Positions 1 to 9,027 of a stretch of DNA of 64,000 nucleotides are shown here, one piece after another. The notes below the pieces were generated by a model, which did no database searches, was not told the origin of the DNA, and worked only from the letters and a program-made list of their open reading frames with translations. How positions within the stretch are numbered: position 1 is the stretch's first letter; each line of letters begins with the position of its first letter. The stretch is from contig JASJZC010000005.1 in the NCBI GenBank assembly GCA_037178855.1, forward strand, positions 1-64,000, given 5' to 3'. Source of the DNA: Oscheius sp. JU75 (taxonomy: Eukaryota; Nematoda; Chromadorea; Rhabditida; Rhabditidae). Position numbers and translations under genes: made by a program.

Positions 1-110
1 GCTCTGTAGCTCTCTGTCTGACCGTCTCTCTGCGTCTTTGTCTCTTTGTCTAGCTGTCTCACTGTTCATTTGTCTCGCTGTTTCTCTCTCTGTCTTTGAT
101 CATTCCGCGC
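1..110 (+). repeat. Degenerate TCTG/CTGT simple-repeat tract
   Basis: Pyrimidine-rich run of TCTGTCTC-like units, apparently in an intron of the P450 gene. The same type of tract recurs in introns across the window in both orientations. Confidence 0.8.
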
Positions 111-1934
111 TGACTCCTCGAGGAACCTCCTTTAGGCCCATTTCCAATCGTCACATTCTGCGATATTGATCTTATGAAAGACACTTTCGTGAAGGATGGG
201 GACTCCTACACAGACAAATTTTACTTCAAGGGATGAACGAGGCTTTTCGAGGTTTGTTTGTTTCCTTTAAAAAAAACCTCATGATTCTGGGTGGTAACTA
301 TGGAATAGTCGAATCTACAGGGAGACCGTTGAGGATCACAGACGCTTTGCTCTGCACCAGATGAGAGATCTCGGCTTGGGAAAGATGAAATGGAACAAAG
401 AGTGGTGCATTTGTCTCGGCAGTACGAAAAGAAAAGGTTTAAGACTTCTCCACGAGGTCGATGAACTCACAAGCCGGTTCACTGAACTGGAACCGTAGAA
501 ATCCAGACGGAACTTCAAAACAGCTATAGCCAATGTCATCAATCAGATGATGTTTGGCTACCGGTTCGAAGGGTGAGTCTGTTCCTGTCTGTCTCTGTCT
601 CACTATCTCTAACTCTGTATAGCACTATCTTTTTTGTCTCCCTGTCTTCTTTTCCTGGCTTTCTCAAAGAAACTCCAGGCTCGAAAAATGGAGTTCGACG
701 AATTGATGGAGTCGTAGGACAAACAACAAACTTCGTGACAAGGCGTCCTCTTTCATTCTTCTGATTTTCTCATGGACAAGGAATTTGCCCTACTTCAAGT
801 CTCACTGGAATGAGTAGGATGCGATTTGAAAGATACTAGAGCAGGAAGTTTCAGATTCATGGTCTTCCGTGACAAGTTTTTCGGCTTTTGAGAAACAGAT
901 TGAGCAGCACAAGAACGAGTTCGACTACGATGCCGAAGATTCAACGGACTATGTGGAAGCCTATTTGAAGGAGAAGAGGAAGAGAGGAGGCTGAAGGCGA
1001 TTTTGAGAGTTTTTGGTTAGTGTTTAAGAGAATATATGAGACAAATACAAGCCCTTAGTGACCTCCAGCTGAAAAATATGTGCTTTGATCTCTGGGCTGC
1101 TGGTCTCAACACGACTACTTCCACTCTTCAATGGGGAATCGTCTACCTTCTCAACTACCCACGTTCAGGTTTAGGCATTTTCCTTTTTAAAAATGGTATA
1201 ATTCCCAGGGAAAATGCATGAAGAAATGGACAGAGTCATTGGATCTAGTCGTCATATTACTATGAACGACAAACCGAATTTGCCCTATACTTCAGCGGTC
1301 ATAATGGTTCGATTGAGAGATTTTGTAAATAATGAACATTTTTAGGAGGTCCAAAGAGCCGCAAAATCTTGCCCCTCGACCCAATCTTCCACATTGCACT
1401 ACTAGAGATGTGGAAGTAGCCGGACATTTTGTGCGTTTTGGCAAGTCAGCAGACAGAGAGATAGAGAGACAGAGAGATAGTGAGACAGAGACAGAGAAAC
1501 AGAGGAACAGAGACAAAGATTGTAAACCAGTTCCTTTTTAGCTTCAAAAGGTACAACTGTGACTGCTGATATCGGAGTCTATCTCTATGACCAGAAACTG
1601 TTCCCAGACCTGCAAAAGTTTGATCCAGAACGGTTTTGGATAATGGCAAAGTCAAACTTGTAACGTTTTACATTTCATATCAACCTTAAACTTTTAGTAC
1701 CCTGAAGTGATGCCCTTTTCTCTCGGAAAGAGAGCCTGTCCTGGTGAGGGCTTCGCCAAGATGGAACTCTATCTCATTGCCAACCTGGTTCATAGATTCA
1801 AGGTAAAAAGAGCGTCTAAGCACAAAAAACGTTTTAAGATGAGTGCGAAGAATCTGCCAAGTCTGAAGAAAAACATTTAAGAATATTCAAAGACCCGATA
1901 CACAGATTGATGTCGAGATGGAGTATCGTTTCTA
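1..1934 (+). CDS. Cytochrome P450 (CYP2-clan-like), 5' partial, frameshifted
   Basis: Haem-thiolate monooxygenase, probably ER-anchored, oxidising small lipophilic substrates. The landmarks appear in order in several exons. An N-terminal-third segment lies at about 170-230 and 290-420. The helix that reads INQMMFGYRFEG lies at 536-571, just before a GTGAG donor. The F-G region EQHKNEFDYDAEDSTDYVEA lies near 905-963. The I-helix AAGLNTTTSTLQWG (A/G-G-x-N-T-T) lies near 1095-1140. A K-helix/beta segment YTSAV...EVQRA lies near 1290-1360. The haem-binding loop PFSLGKRACPGEGF lies near 1710-1755, with Cys as axial ligand. The reading frame changes by one base at several places, for example in AAAA near 1365 and in TTTT near 1635, and in-frame stops occur in the 5' exons. 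This is either a pseudogene or consensus error. The 5' end is outside the window, and the stop near 1932-1934 is the most plausible C-terminus. The P450 identity is firm; intactness is not. Confidence 0.85.
1449..1523 (-). repeat. TCTG-type tract (purine-rich on + strand) in P450 intron
   Basis: AGAGACAGAGAGATAG-like units on the + strand. This is the complement of the pyrimidine tract found in other introns, so orientation relative to the gene is not fixed. Confidence 0.8.
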
Positions 1935-2231
1935 GGCTTTCTGTATTCACTAAAACTGTATATATCCTCTTCCCCTCCCGACTAGTCACTCTCAGAGGCA
2001 TTAGTCACTGTTCCCCTTTTCTGAAGAAGGAGTCAGGTTTCGTGTTTCTTCCGCATTTCAGGTTCTTTCTATTCGTCTCTCTCAGCAGAGCTCAACCAAA
2101 AGGGGAGCCTCTGAATGGAACTGTCCGAGAGGGAATGCGCGCCGTGGTGTCCAGCTCACGCGTGTTCCCGGGTCTGGGCCTTCTGTTGACAAACAAAGCG
2201 CGCCTCCACCGGGCCGAAGTGTGAATCCGGT

Positions 2232-2260
2232 GCCGAAGAGGCAAAAGGACCGTCTTCGGC
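2232..2260. promoter_or_regulatory. Stem-loop in promoter/5'UTR of secreted protein gene
   Basis: GCCGAAGA at 2232-2239 and TCTTCGGC at 2253-2260 form a perfect 8-bp stem with a 13-nt loop, about 70 bp before the ATG at 2332 and next to an A/T-rich CTACTTAAAC. The surrounding 1935-2331 interval is GC-rich at 2090-2290 and shows no supported gene. The function is inferred only from position. Confidence 0.3.
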
Positions 2261-2331
2261 GGCTACTTAAACACGACGGCACGCCTCGTCAGACATCTGG
2301 GCTCTGCTCGTCTCAGAACAACTGCCCGAAA

Positions 2332-3309
2332 ATGAATACTGCTCTCTGGTAGGTCTCGGCACATTTGCTACATCTTTATAATTTCCACTTCTTCAAATTT
2401 CTGTGAAACACTTCTTAGTTTCTCTTTCCAATTTAAAAATGCTACCAGCTGCCGACGGCAGCTACACAGCCCTTTGGGGGGGAACTTAGAACTGATCACA
2501 AGTGGCCGCGCCGCTTCCCTAGTGGCAGTTTGCTCCACAGTTGGCTTGTTCCCTTGTCTCTTGACATGAAATGACAGTGTTTTTGGGTTTTAGTGCAATT
2601 GTGCTGACACTATGACAGGCAGACGGACGGGCGGACACCATTGCGGTTTGGTAAAGAAAGATGCTAATTCAGTTTTTAATTAGCTTTGGAAGACTTTTGC
2701 AAGAGTACATTCAGTAGATGCTGAAAATTCGAATTTCAGTCTCTTCGCCGTCTTCGCCAGCTCCCTTGCTCAAGTAGCAGTGAACGGACCCTTCATGGGC
2801 CGTTACTACGTCCCAGCAAAGCCTGTTCTCACCCAGGCATGGCACCTGTCGCTGCTCCCGTCCTTGCCCCGGCACTTCCTTTCGCTGCTCCTGGTTTGTC
2901 TAGTTCAGAGTCAAAGCTCAAAATTTCTTCTTTCAGTCCTCCCACTCGCCGCTCCCCCATGTGGAGCTCCTGCTTGTGGAATGGCTCCGGGCTCCTCTGG
3001 TCCCTGCTCCTCTTCTTGCCCCTCCCGTCCCACCAGTCGCACCAATGGTTCCGGCCTTTGCCCCCGTCCTGCCTTTGCTCCCGTTCCTGTAGCCAGACCC
3101 GTGTTTGCCGCTCCCGCCATCCCAGTTCCTCGTCCCGTCTTCGCTCCTGCCCTCCCTGTCGCTGCTCCCCGTTCTGGCTGCTCCAGCTCTGCCCGTGGCT
3201 GCTGCTCCTGCCCCCTTCTTGGCTCCTCCTGGCTCCTCTCGTGCCCCTTATGCTCCCTTCGCTCGTGCCGCCTACTTCATCGGCTCGAACAAGAGCAAGA
3301 GTACTTAGA
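2332..3309 (+). CDS. Secreted Ala/Pro/Val-rich repeat protein, frameshifted
   Basis: No family is recognised. Exon 1 (2332-2347) splices over a 393-bp intron ending ATTTCAG to exon 2 at 2741, giving a signal peptide MNTALCLFAVFASSLAQ and then VAVNGPFMGRYYVPAKPVLT. The rest is low-complexity A/P/V repeat such as APVAAPVLAPALPFAAP, VARPVFAAPAIPVPRPVFAP and ALPVAAAPAPFLAPP. It ends ARAAYFIGSNKSKST at the stop near 3309. These blocks lie in different frames, so at least three 1-nt shifts are needed to join them, and a short intron (about 2893-2937) is likely. The composition resembles secreted structural or cuticle-associated proteins, but that is inference. An alternative frame across 3285-3395 (EQEYLEELADRLLAKRQ) stays open to a GTAAGT donor and could be a different 3' end. 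Confidence 0.6.
2438..2660 (+). repeat. Dispersed repeat copy (family shared with 5450-5720)
   Basis: Inside intron 1 of the secreted-protein gene. It begins with ACCAGCTGCCGACGGCAGCT and ends near GACACCATTGCGG. The interval 5457-5675 begins and ends with closely similar sequence (CCAGCAGCCTACGGCTACTT, then GACACCATTGCGC). A related end lies at 16065-16140 (TTGCCATCTTT ... GTTGCGC). No coding capacity is seen, so it is probably a non-autonomous element. Confidence 0.4.
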
Positions 3310-3585
3310 AGAGCTTGCTGACAGACTTCTAGCGAAGCGACAAAGACCTACACAATCCGGAATGCGATCGAAATCTCACACTACTTGTTGTTTGTAAGTA
3401 TTTGACGATAAAATATTTTGCGATATATCTTTCTTTGACATTCTTTAGACCTTCCGCTAATTTTGAACAAGTCTCCTCGAACCCATCAGCGATTTTTCAG
3501 AACAGCTTATATCCTGTTTGTCTTGCGCTTTTACCAAAGGCAACCCGAGCAGGCTCAAAAGAAGGAACCGTCTGACCGCCGTGGG

Positions 3586-5373
3586 ATGGTATTTGATCAT
3601 TTTACTTGCAAGGAATGCCAGTTAAAAAGTAGGAAAATCGAAAGATCTAAAAGCGTTATCGATTTTTAGAGAACCAATCACGAGATTCCTCACTCAATAG
3701 TCAAAAAGATGGACCCGGACCATGGAGCTTACCACGCCACGGAGTTTCGATGTGAAGACTACGAGAGAAGAGAGAGACAGAGTTGGGGTATTCCAATTAA
3801 CGAGTAAGGACTTTTATGCTCTCTGTCTATCTGCCTCTCTGTCTCACTGTCTTTCTTGAATCTCGAGCTTTTAGTGTAATGATCTGCGGCCAATTGCCCC
3901 CGTCTCCTGAGAAGCGCTTCAACGACCTGTTCAACTACTATACTGGCATGGATTGTGATCCGTTCTGGAAGTCTGACAAAGAAGTTTTCGATTTTGAACC
4001 AGCAGAAGAGCTATGGGTGGGTTTCTCGGAAGCAGTATCTGCATCCAATGATATTTAGATGAATCACGGCGGGATCAACTGGAGCAATGAAGACCAGGTG
4101 ACTTAGTTAAGATCTCTATCAATTGTCTTAGCTCTCCTTCGACAACTATTATTCATATGTCGAGAGAGTGATCCAAGATGTCGTTGAGACGGCAGTTGCT
4201 GAGGCCCCGAAAGCCAGAAAGCGAGGTCGCCCAAGAACAAAACATCTCCGGTCTGTGAACCCTTCCCGAATGGAAAAAGGTCTTGAGACCCCAAAACCCT
4301 ATGAAGAAAAGACTTGCTTCAACAATGAAAATATGATGATGAACAATATGAAGAATCCTGGACGAGGATACTTGGAACCGTTAGCCAAAAAAATTGTCAA
4401 GCCTCCTTTGAAGTTTTCTCTTGTGGCCGGCTTGAGCATGATCAATGCTAGCAAGCCACTACCAAGTCGGGAAGTGTACAGATTTGTGAAGTGAGTTTTG
4501 AAAGAGACAGAGAAAATAGACATAAGGGCAGAGAAATAGACAAATAGAAAGACAGGGATAAAGAAGAGAGAGATTCGATCATTTTCAGACATTATTTCCC
4601 TGACGTTGTCCAAGGAAAGTACTGGAAAAACAGCATCCGTCACGCTATGTGCACCAGTGATCTTATCTCAAAGTCCCCCTACAAACGCCCTGGAACCAAC
4701 TCCGGCAACGAGTGGACAGTAAGCCCGGAGAAGCGAGGTCAATTCCTGGAAGCAATCAGAGCTTTTGAAATAAGTTATTCTGATCCTGCCATCTATGGAA
4801 TGAGTGATCCTTGTAGGTTTCTATTCTAGCCTTATAACCAATTTTACAGCTCTCTGAAATCAATTTGTCAAGGAAAAGAGGGGCTGCCGGCCCCAGATAT
4901 CTTTGTCGACCTCGAGGAGCCCAAGCGAGCTTCAAGACCTAAGCCTGGATATCTTGAATCTGGACAGCTACAACAGGTGATGCTTTTTTGTCTATTTTAC
5001 AACCAGCCTTCTCAGAGAGATCCGAACGTGAGACCGGAAAAAAGACCAAGACAGCCGAGTCAGGTTCGGTTCCTGACCAAACGAGCAGCTCATGGGCCGC
5101 TGCAAGTTGATGCTAATCTCGAGGCTTTGATTGATCAGCTCCCGTTGGTATGTTCAATACATTTAAAGAAACAGCCCCGATATTTTCAGAGCCCTATTAG
5201 CATGGACAGCTGTGACCTCTTCTACGAGTCACCGTTGAGCTGTCGAGCCCTCCAGAAAATGGACTTCAGTCAAATGAAAGGGTTTGTAACTTGATTTGAA
5301 AGTATCGAAATGCGTTTTCAGTCGTCAGGATTCTCAACTGCCAACAACGTTCCCCTTCTTCTCTTTCGAATAA
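3586..5373 (+). CDS. Forkhead-domain transcription factor with AT-hook
   Basis: Predicted nuclear DNA-binding regulator of about 450 residues. Splicing the exons from the ATG at 3586 keeps one frame to the TAA at 5371-5373. The N-terminus has a Cys-rich segment (FDHFTCKECQL). An AT-hook KRGRPRTK lies near residues 149-156. The winged helix spans about residues 210-288: PPLKFSLVAGLSMINASK, PSREVYRFVKHYFPDV, then WKNSIRHAMCTSDLISKSPY, containing the family hallmark NSIRH in recognition helix 3, then GNEWTVSPEKR in the wing. Forkhead proteins normally read NSIRHNLSLND; here it is NSIRHAMCTSD, so the domain is divergent. The introns are short and one (about 4493-4589) is purine-rich. Coding may extend upstream of 3586 in the same frame. 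The forkhead call is firm; the orthologue is not assigned. Confidence 0.8.
4497..4575 (-). repeat. TCTG-type tract (purine-rich) in forkhead intron
   Basis: GAGACAGAGAAAATAGACA-like units fill most of the intron that interrupts the forkhead domain between its YRFVK and HYFPDV segments. Confidence 0.7.
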
Positions 5374-5456
5374 TCAGTCTCTTCGAGCAAATATTGCCGA
5401 ACCTGCGCTATTACCTCGGTGTCAACTCCAAATAACACGTTTCTGTGTTTTTATCT

Positions 5457-5700
5457 AAAACCAGCAGCCTACGGCTACTTCACAGTCGTTTGGACTTCAA
5501 TTAGGTTTCTAGTTGAGCTACCAAAAATTGGGCGAGATTCCTCTACAGCACACAACTGACTTGCCACCTAATTGCCAATAATTCTAGACTTGCCATCTTT
5601 GCTCCGTGGCCTCGGACAAACAAACAGACATGCAAACACACAGAGTCAACCACAGACACCATTGCGCCTTCATAGTTTAGATCAGTCGCTTACGCTCCTG
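5457..5700 (+). repeat. Dispersed repeat copy (family of 2438-2660)
   Basis: Starts with CCAGCAGCCTACGGCTACTT and ends with ACAGACACCATTGCGCCTT. It matches both ends of the element in the 2348-2740 intron and shares TTGCCATCTTTG with 16071-16082. The rest of 5374-5893 shows no gene. Confidence 0.4.
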
Positions 5701-5893
5701 GCGGAGCGAGCCGGTACTCTTTTTAAACTTTGATCCTCTTCTTATTCGTCCTGTCCACTGTAATCTGAGATAAGACTTGACAAAAAAATGCCACAATTAT
5801 TGTCAAGTGTTATTCGAGATTAAGTTGACATGTAAGACTTTGCCAATTGTAAAAGTAGGATAAAACCAAAATTGGATCTCAAAAAAGTTTAAA

Positions 5894-5976
5894 AAAAAAC
5901 GCCGGATTCGAACCAGCGACTTAAGGATTTCTGAGCTGGCTACAGTCCTCCGCTCTACCAACTGAGCTATCGACGG
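5894..5976 (-). tRNA. tRNA-Tyr (GTA) with 11-nt intron, 3' acceptor strand lost (pseudo-tRNA)
   Basis: Read on the minus strand, the gene begins CCGTCGATAGCTCAGTTGGT, with D-stem GCTC/GAGC and anticodon stem GAGGA/TCCTT. The anticodon loop CTGTAG-A carries GTA (complement of 5941-5943) and an apparent 11-nt intron at the canonical position after base 37. The T-arm is GCTGG-TTCGAAT-CCGGC. The 3' acceptor strand should be TCGACGG to pair with the 5' CCGTCGA, but the DNA continues G followed by about nine Ts. The aminoacyl stem therefore cannot form, and a Pol III terminator-like T run directly follows the T-arm. All internal identity elements (A and B boxes) are intact. Confidence 0.85.
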
Positions 5977-8900
5977 AATGACGTTGCAATTTTCGCTGAA
6001 ATCGCAGTCAGACGGGAAGGACGATCAGAGAAAAGTCAAATCCTTCTACAGAAATCTGTTAGTGGAGAGTCTCGGATGATCATAGTTTCCTAGATCTTGA
6101 CCAATTGCCCTTCGACCTAAACGTTAGCAGTCCGTCCTTCTCTCTTTGTTTATACATAAAAGCACCTGCAGCAATGAGAGTGAGAGAAAGACCGCTTCCG
6201 GTCCCCACGAGTTCAAAGATTTTTTTACGCCAATTTACATAGTAGAGTGCTCTGTTTCTGTCTTTTAGACTGGACTCAAAACTTCAGGGCCTCGTGGTGA
6301 AATTGTAGTTTCTGGGAAACATGAAAGAGGTCGAGGAAAAAAGATTTATTGCACAAGTACGTTTAGTGTATTGTATTGCTGCGAGAGGACAAATGGGTAG
6401 GTTTTGGAGGAACAGTATGAAGGAAAGGCACGTGAAGATTATAGTCAGAGAGAGACAGACAGACAGACTGTTTCAACTGCGACCATTGATCACTAGAACC
6501 GTACGACCGGGGGTAGTTCCTGATTTCTAAAGTAGTTCCTATTTTCTACCTATGCTCTATTTGCGTTCATCTCATTACGCCCATTCATTTCAATCACGTA
6601 ATTTCATAATTAGAGACTATGTACTCCTTCACCCATTACAAAAATATGATCTGCTCAAAAATTCCCCCTCCGCAAACATGTGATCTGTTCTTTCTTACTA
6701 ATTCTCTGTCAGAGTGTGTCTTTTAGACGCCACGCCTCCTTCTCCCAGTCAGTCGTCCCCCTCTTCATTGCTAAACAGAAAGGAGGCGGAGTTCGCGAGC
6801 TTCATTCTTCCTTAGAAAATGATAGCTGATGAAGGGACGTGTCCTCTTCAGAAGACTTTTCCAGTGATGGACTACACAGGTTGGTATTTCGTTCTCTTGT
6901 CTGAGTAGCTTTCTATATCTACGGCACCATAATTCCAAACCAGAAAACTGACTTTTTGAAACTTTGTATAACAAAAAAGTGGAAAAGGACTCTGCTTGGC
7001 CCTTTGCTTCCGCCACTTTTTTACCTTATCCTCCGAACAGCTGTTTGAAAGCTATTGCCCGTCGGTTCTGCTTTCGTATTTCTATTCAAACAAAAGTACG
7101 TGTAAGGTAACTGGCATCTTACACAGGTTCTGCTCATGCACTTGAGATCGTACTCCTTTGAAATTTTGCCTATGACCTTCTCTACCTTACCCGTCCAATG
7201 GGGAATTTTCTCTTCGGATGAGGAAGATCCAGAAGAGACTTGCTTTCTAACAAAACCTATTGTAACCACAACGAAGCCGAAGCTGTGTTCTTCTTATTTT
7301 CCAAACTCCATGTTAAAACCTGACCGCTAAAGTTTCCCTTTCATTGTACTGCTTTCGCTGTTACTCTTTTTTCACTACCCCTTCTCTTTTCAAAAAGTTG
7401 GGACAAGCTTCAAAATTGTTTCAAGGATACTTTCAAATCCGATCCTCAAGAGGTTTGAGAATTCGTATTCAGTTCTATCCAATCCAACAGTTTGACTCTG
7501 TCAAGGTAGATAGATTTCTCAGATGACGTGCGAAAACCTGGCAGCTAATAAGCAAACAATCGTAGCTGCGAGTCGAAGGCACTTTAAAGGGGCACGTGGG
7601 AGTGGGCTGACCACGCGGATTCGGTCAGTTTCTTAATTAGAATATGGGTGACATTTGGATGGAAGATAGAGCCAGACTAAGTTCCTGTCTCCATTCTGCC
7701 ATTTCTATTTTCTTCCCAAAACCTGATTATTTCCTCCCTTGTTCTCTTTCTAGTCAATCACAGCCGCTAAATTTTTCATAAATTTGAAAATCCAATTCTG
7801 CGCCAGGTGTCCAGCAACACCTGTCCTTTCCTAAGCCTGATCCGTCGAGTAACAGGTTCAAGCTGTGCAAGGGTATAAGTTTAAAAAAAAAGCTAAAAAC
7901 AGTGGCTAAGTTCGGTCGCATAATCCCCATTAGTGCCATTTCAGTTCACCTAATGCGGGATAAAGAAGGGATTTGGTCACATCGCTTATTTAAATCCAAA
8001 TGGGGGCTTCTTTTGGAGAAAGTGGGAGGGATGGCTCATGGGAAACCTTTAAACCTGTAAGAGTGACGAGAACTTTAGGAAAAAAGGGAAGAGATGATTA
8101 GTTTTGAGTGGGGAAATTTTTTATGGGGAAGTAGAGATTTGACATCATGGAATCTCCCCTGTCTCTCTACCTCTCCGTCTCTCTATCTCCTTGTAACATT
8201 GTTCAAGAGATCAGTTCTCTCTGCGTCATTATTCCAATTCTCCTCTCAAAAGCCAAATAAATGATCATATCCCATCTCTCTATCTACTCTCAGTGATCGA
8301 TTTGAATAATTCATCTCATAACTCGGCCTGCGTTTTCCCTCCCCACGCCTGCCTGTGTTTTCGCGCTGTCGAAGAAGATTGGTGTTGCATATATTACATA
8401 TAGGCTAAGGAGGCCAGGAGGATGATAAACACAACGGGGGTAGAGGGTAGTTTAGAGAGAGTGAGAATGACGAGATGACAAGTGAGACCAGTTGCTTCTG
8501 TAGATCTCTAAAGACTATATCTTTGTCCATGACAATGTATGCGGCTATGCAAGAAATAACTTTTGCGTGATCTCTCTCCCGCAAAAAGACGTGTCTTATC
8601 TTCCCAGAATAAGGCAGTTTACACGCGTCGGAATAAAGAATATGACCTCCCGGAGTGAGGATAATTGAATTCTTGAACTATGTGAGAAAAGATGCTGAAG
8701 CTCCAGGTGCAAAATTGTTTTTTGTTATGATTTTTTTGGCGGGAAAAACGACCAACAGTAGCAAACAAACATTATTTTTTCAGCTTCCTCATCGAACTCC
8801 ATCGAAATGCTTCCGCTATGGCAGTGCACGGGGAAAGAAAGACAATGGAGGTCAGATTACAATTCACACTATCCCAGTTCTGGACGAGATACACGCGAGA

Positions 8901-9027
8901 CCTTTGAGCAGCGAGAAGAAAAAGATTAAAAGTCAAAGAATTATCGAGATGGAGAAACAAACAGAGAAAGAGTCAGAGAGGCAGAAAAACTGAGAGACAG
9001 AGAGATGGTAGACCAGTCCCTGTTCAG
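5977..9027. other. Gene-poor interval, no supported gene
   Basis: Open frames here are short, lack splice-joined partners and have no recognisable motif. TCTG-type tracts lie at 8155-8210 and 8940-9005. An open stretch at about 8783-8923 preceded by TTTTTTCAG could be a distal 5' exon of the neuropeptide receptor that follows, but nothing confirms it. Confidence 0.5.

Noticed and set aside
6321-7940. Several 60-80 codon open frames on both strands
   Set aside because: They overlap one another, have no motif or splice partners, and composition follows local base bias.
8655-8993. 112-codon open frame upstream of the GPCR
   Set aside because: Its end is TCTG-complement low complexity (KQTEKESERQ). 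It could include a GPCR 5' exon, but no join can be demonstrated.
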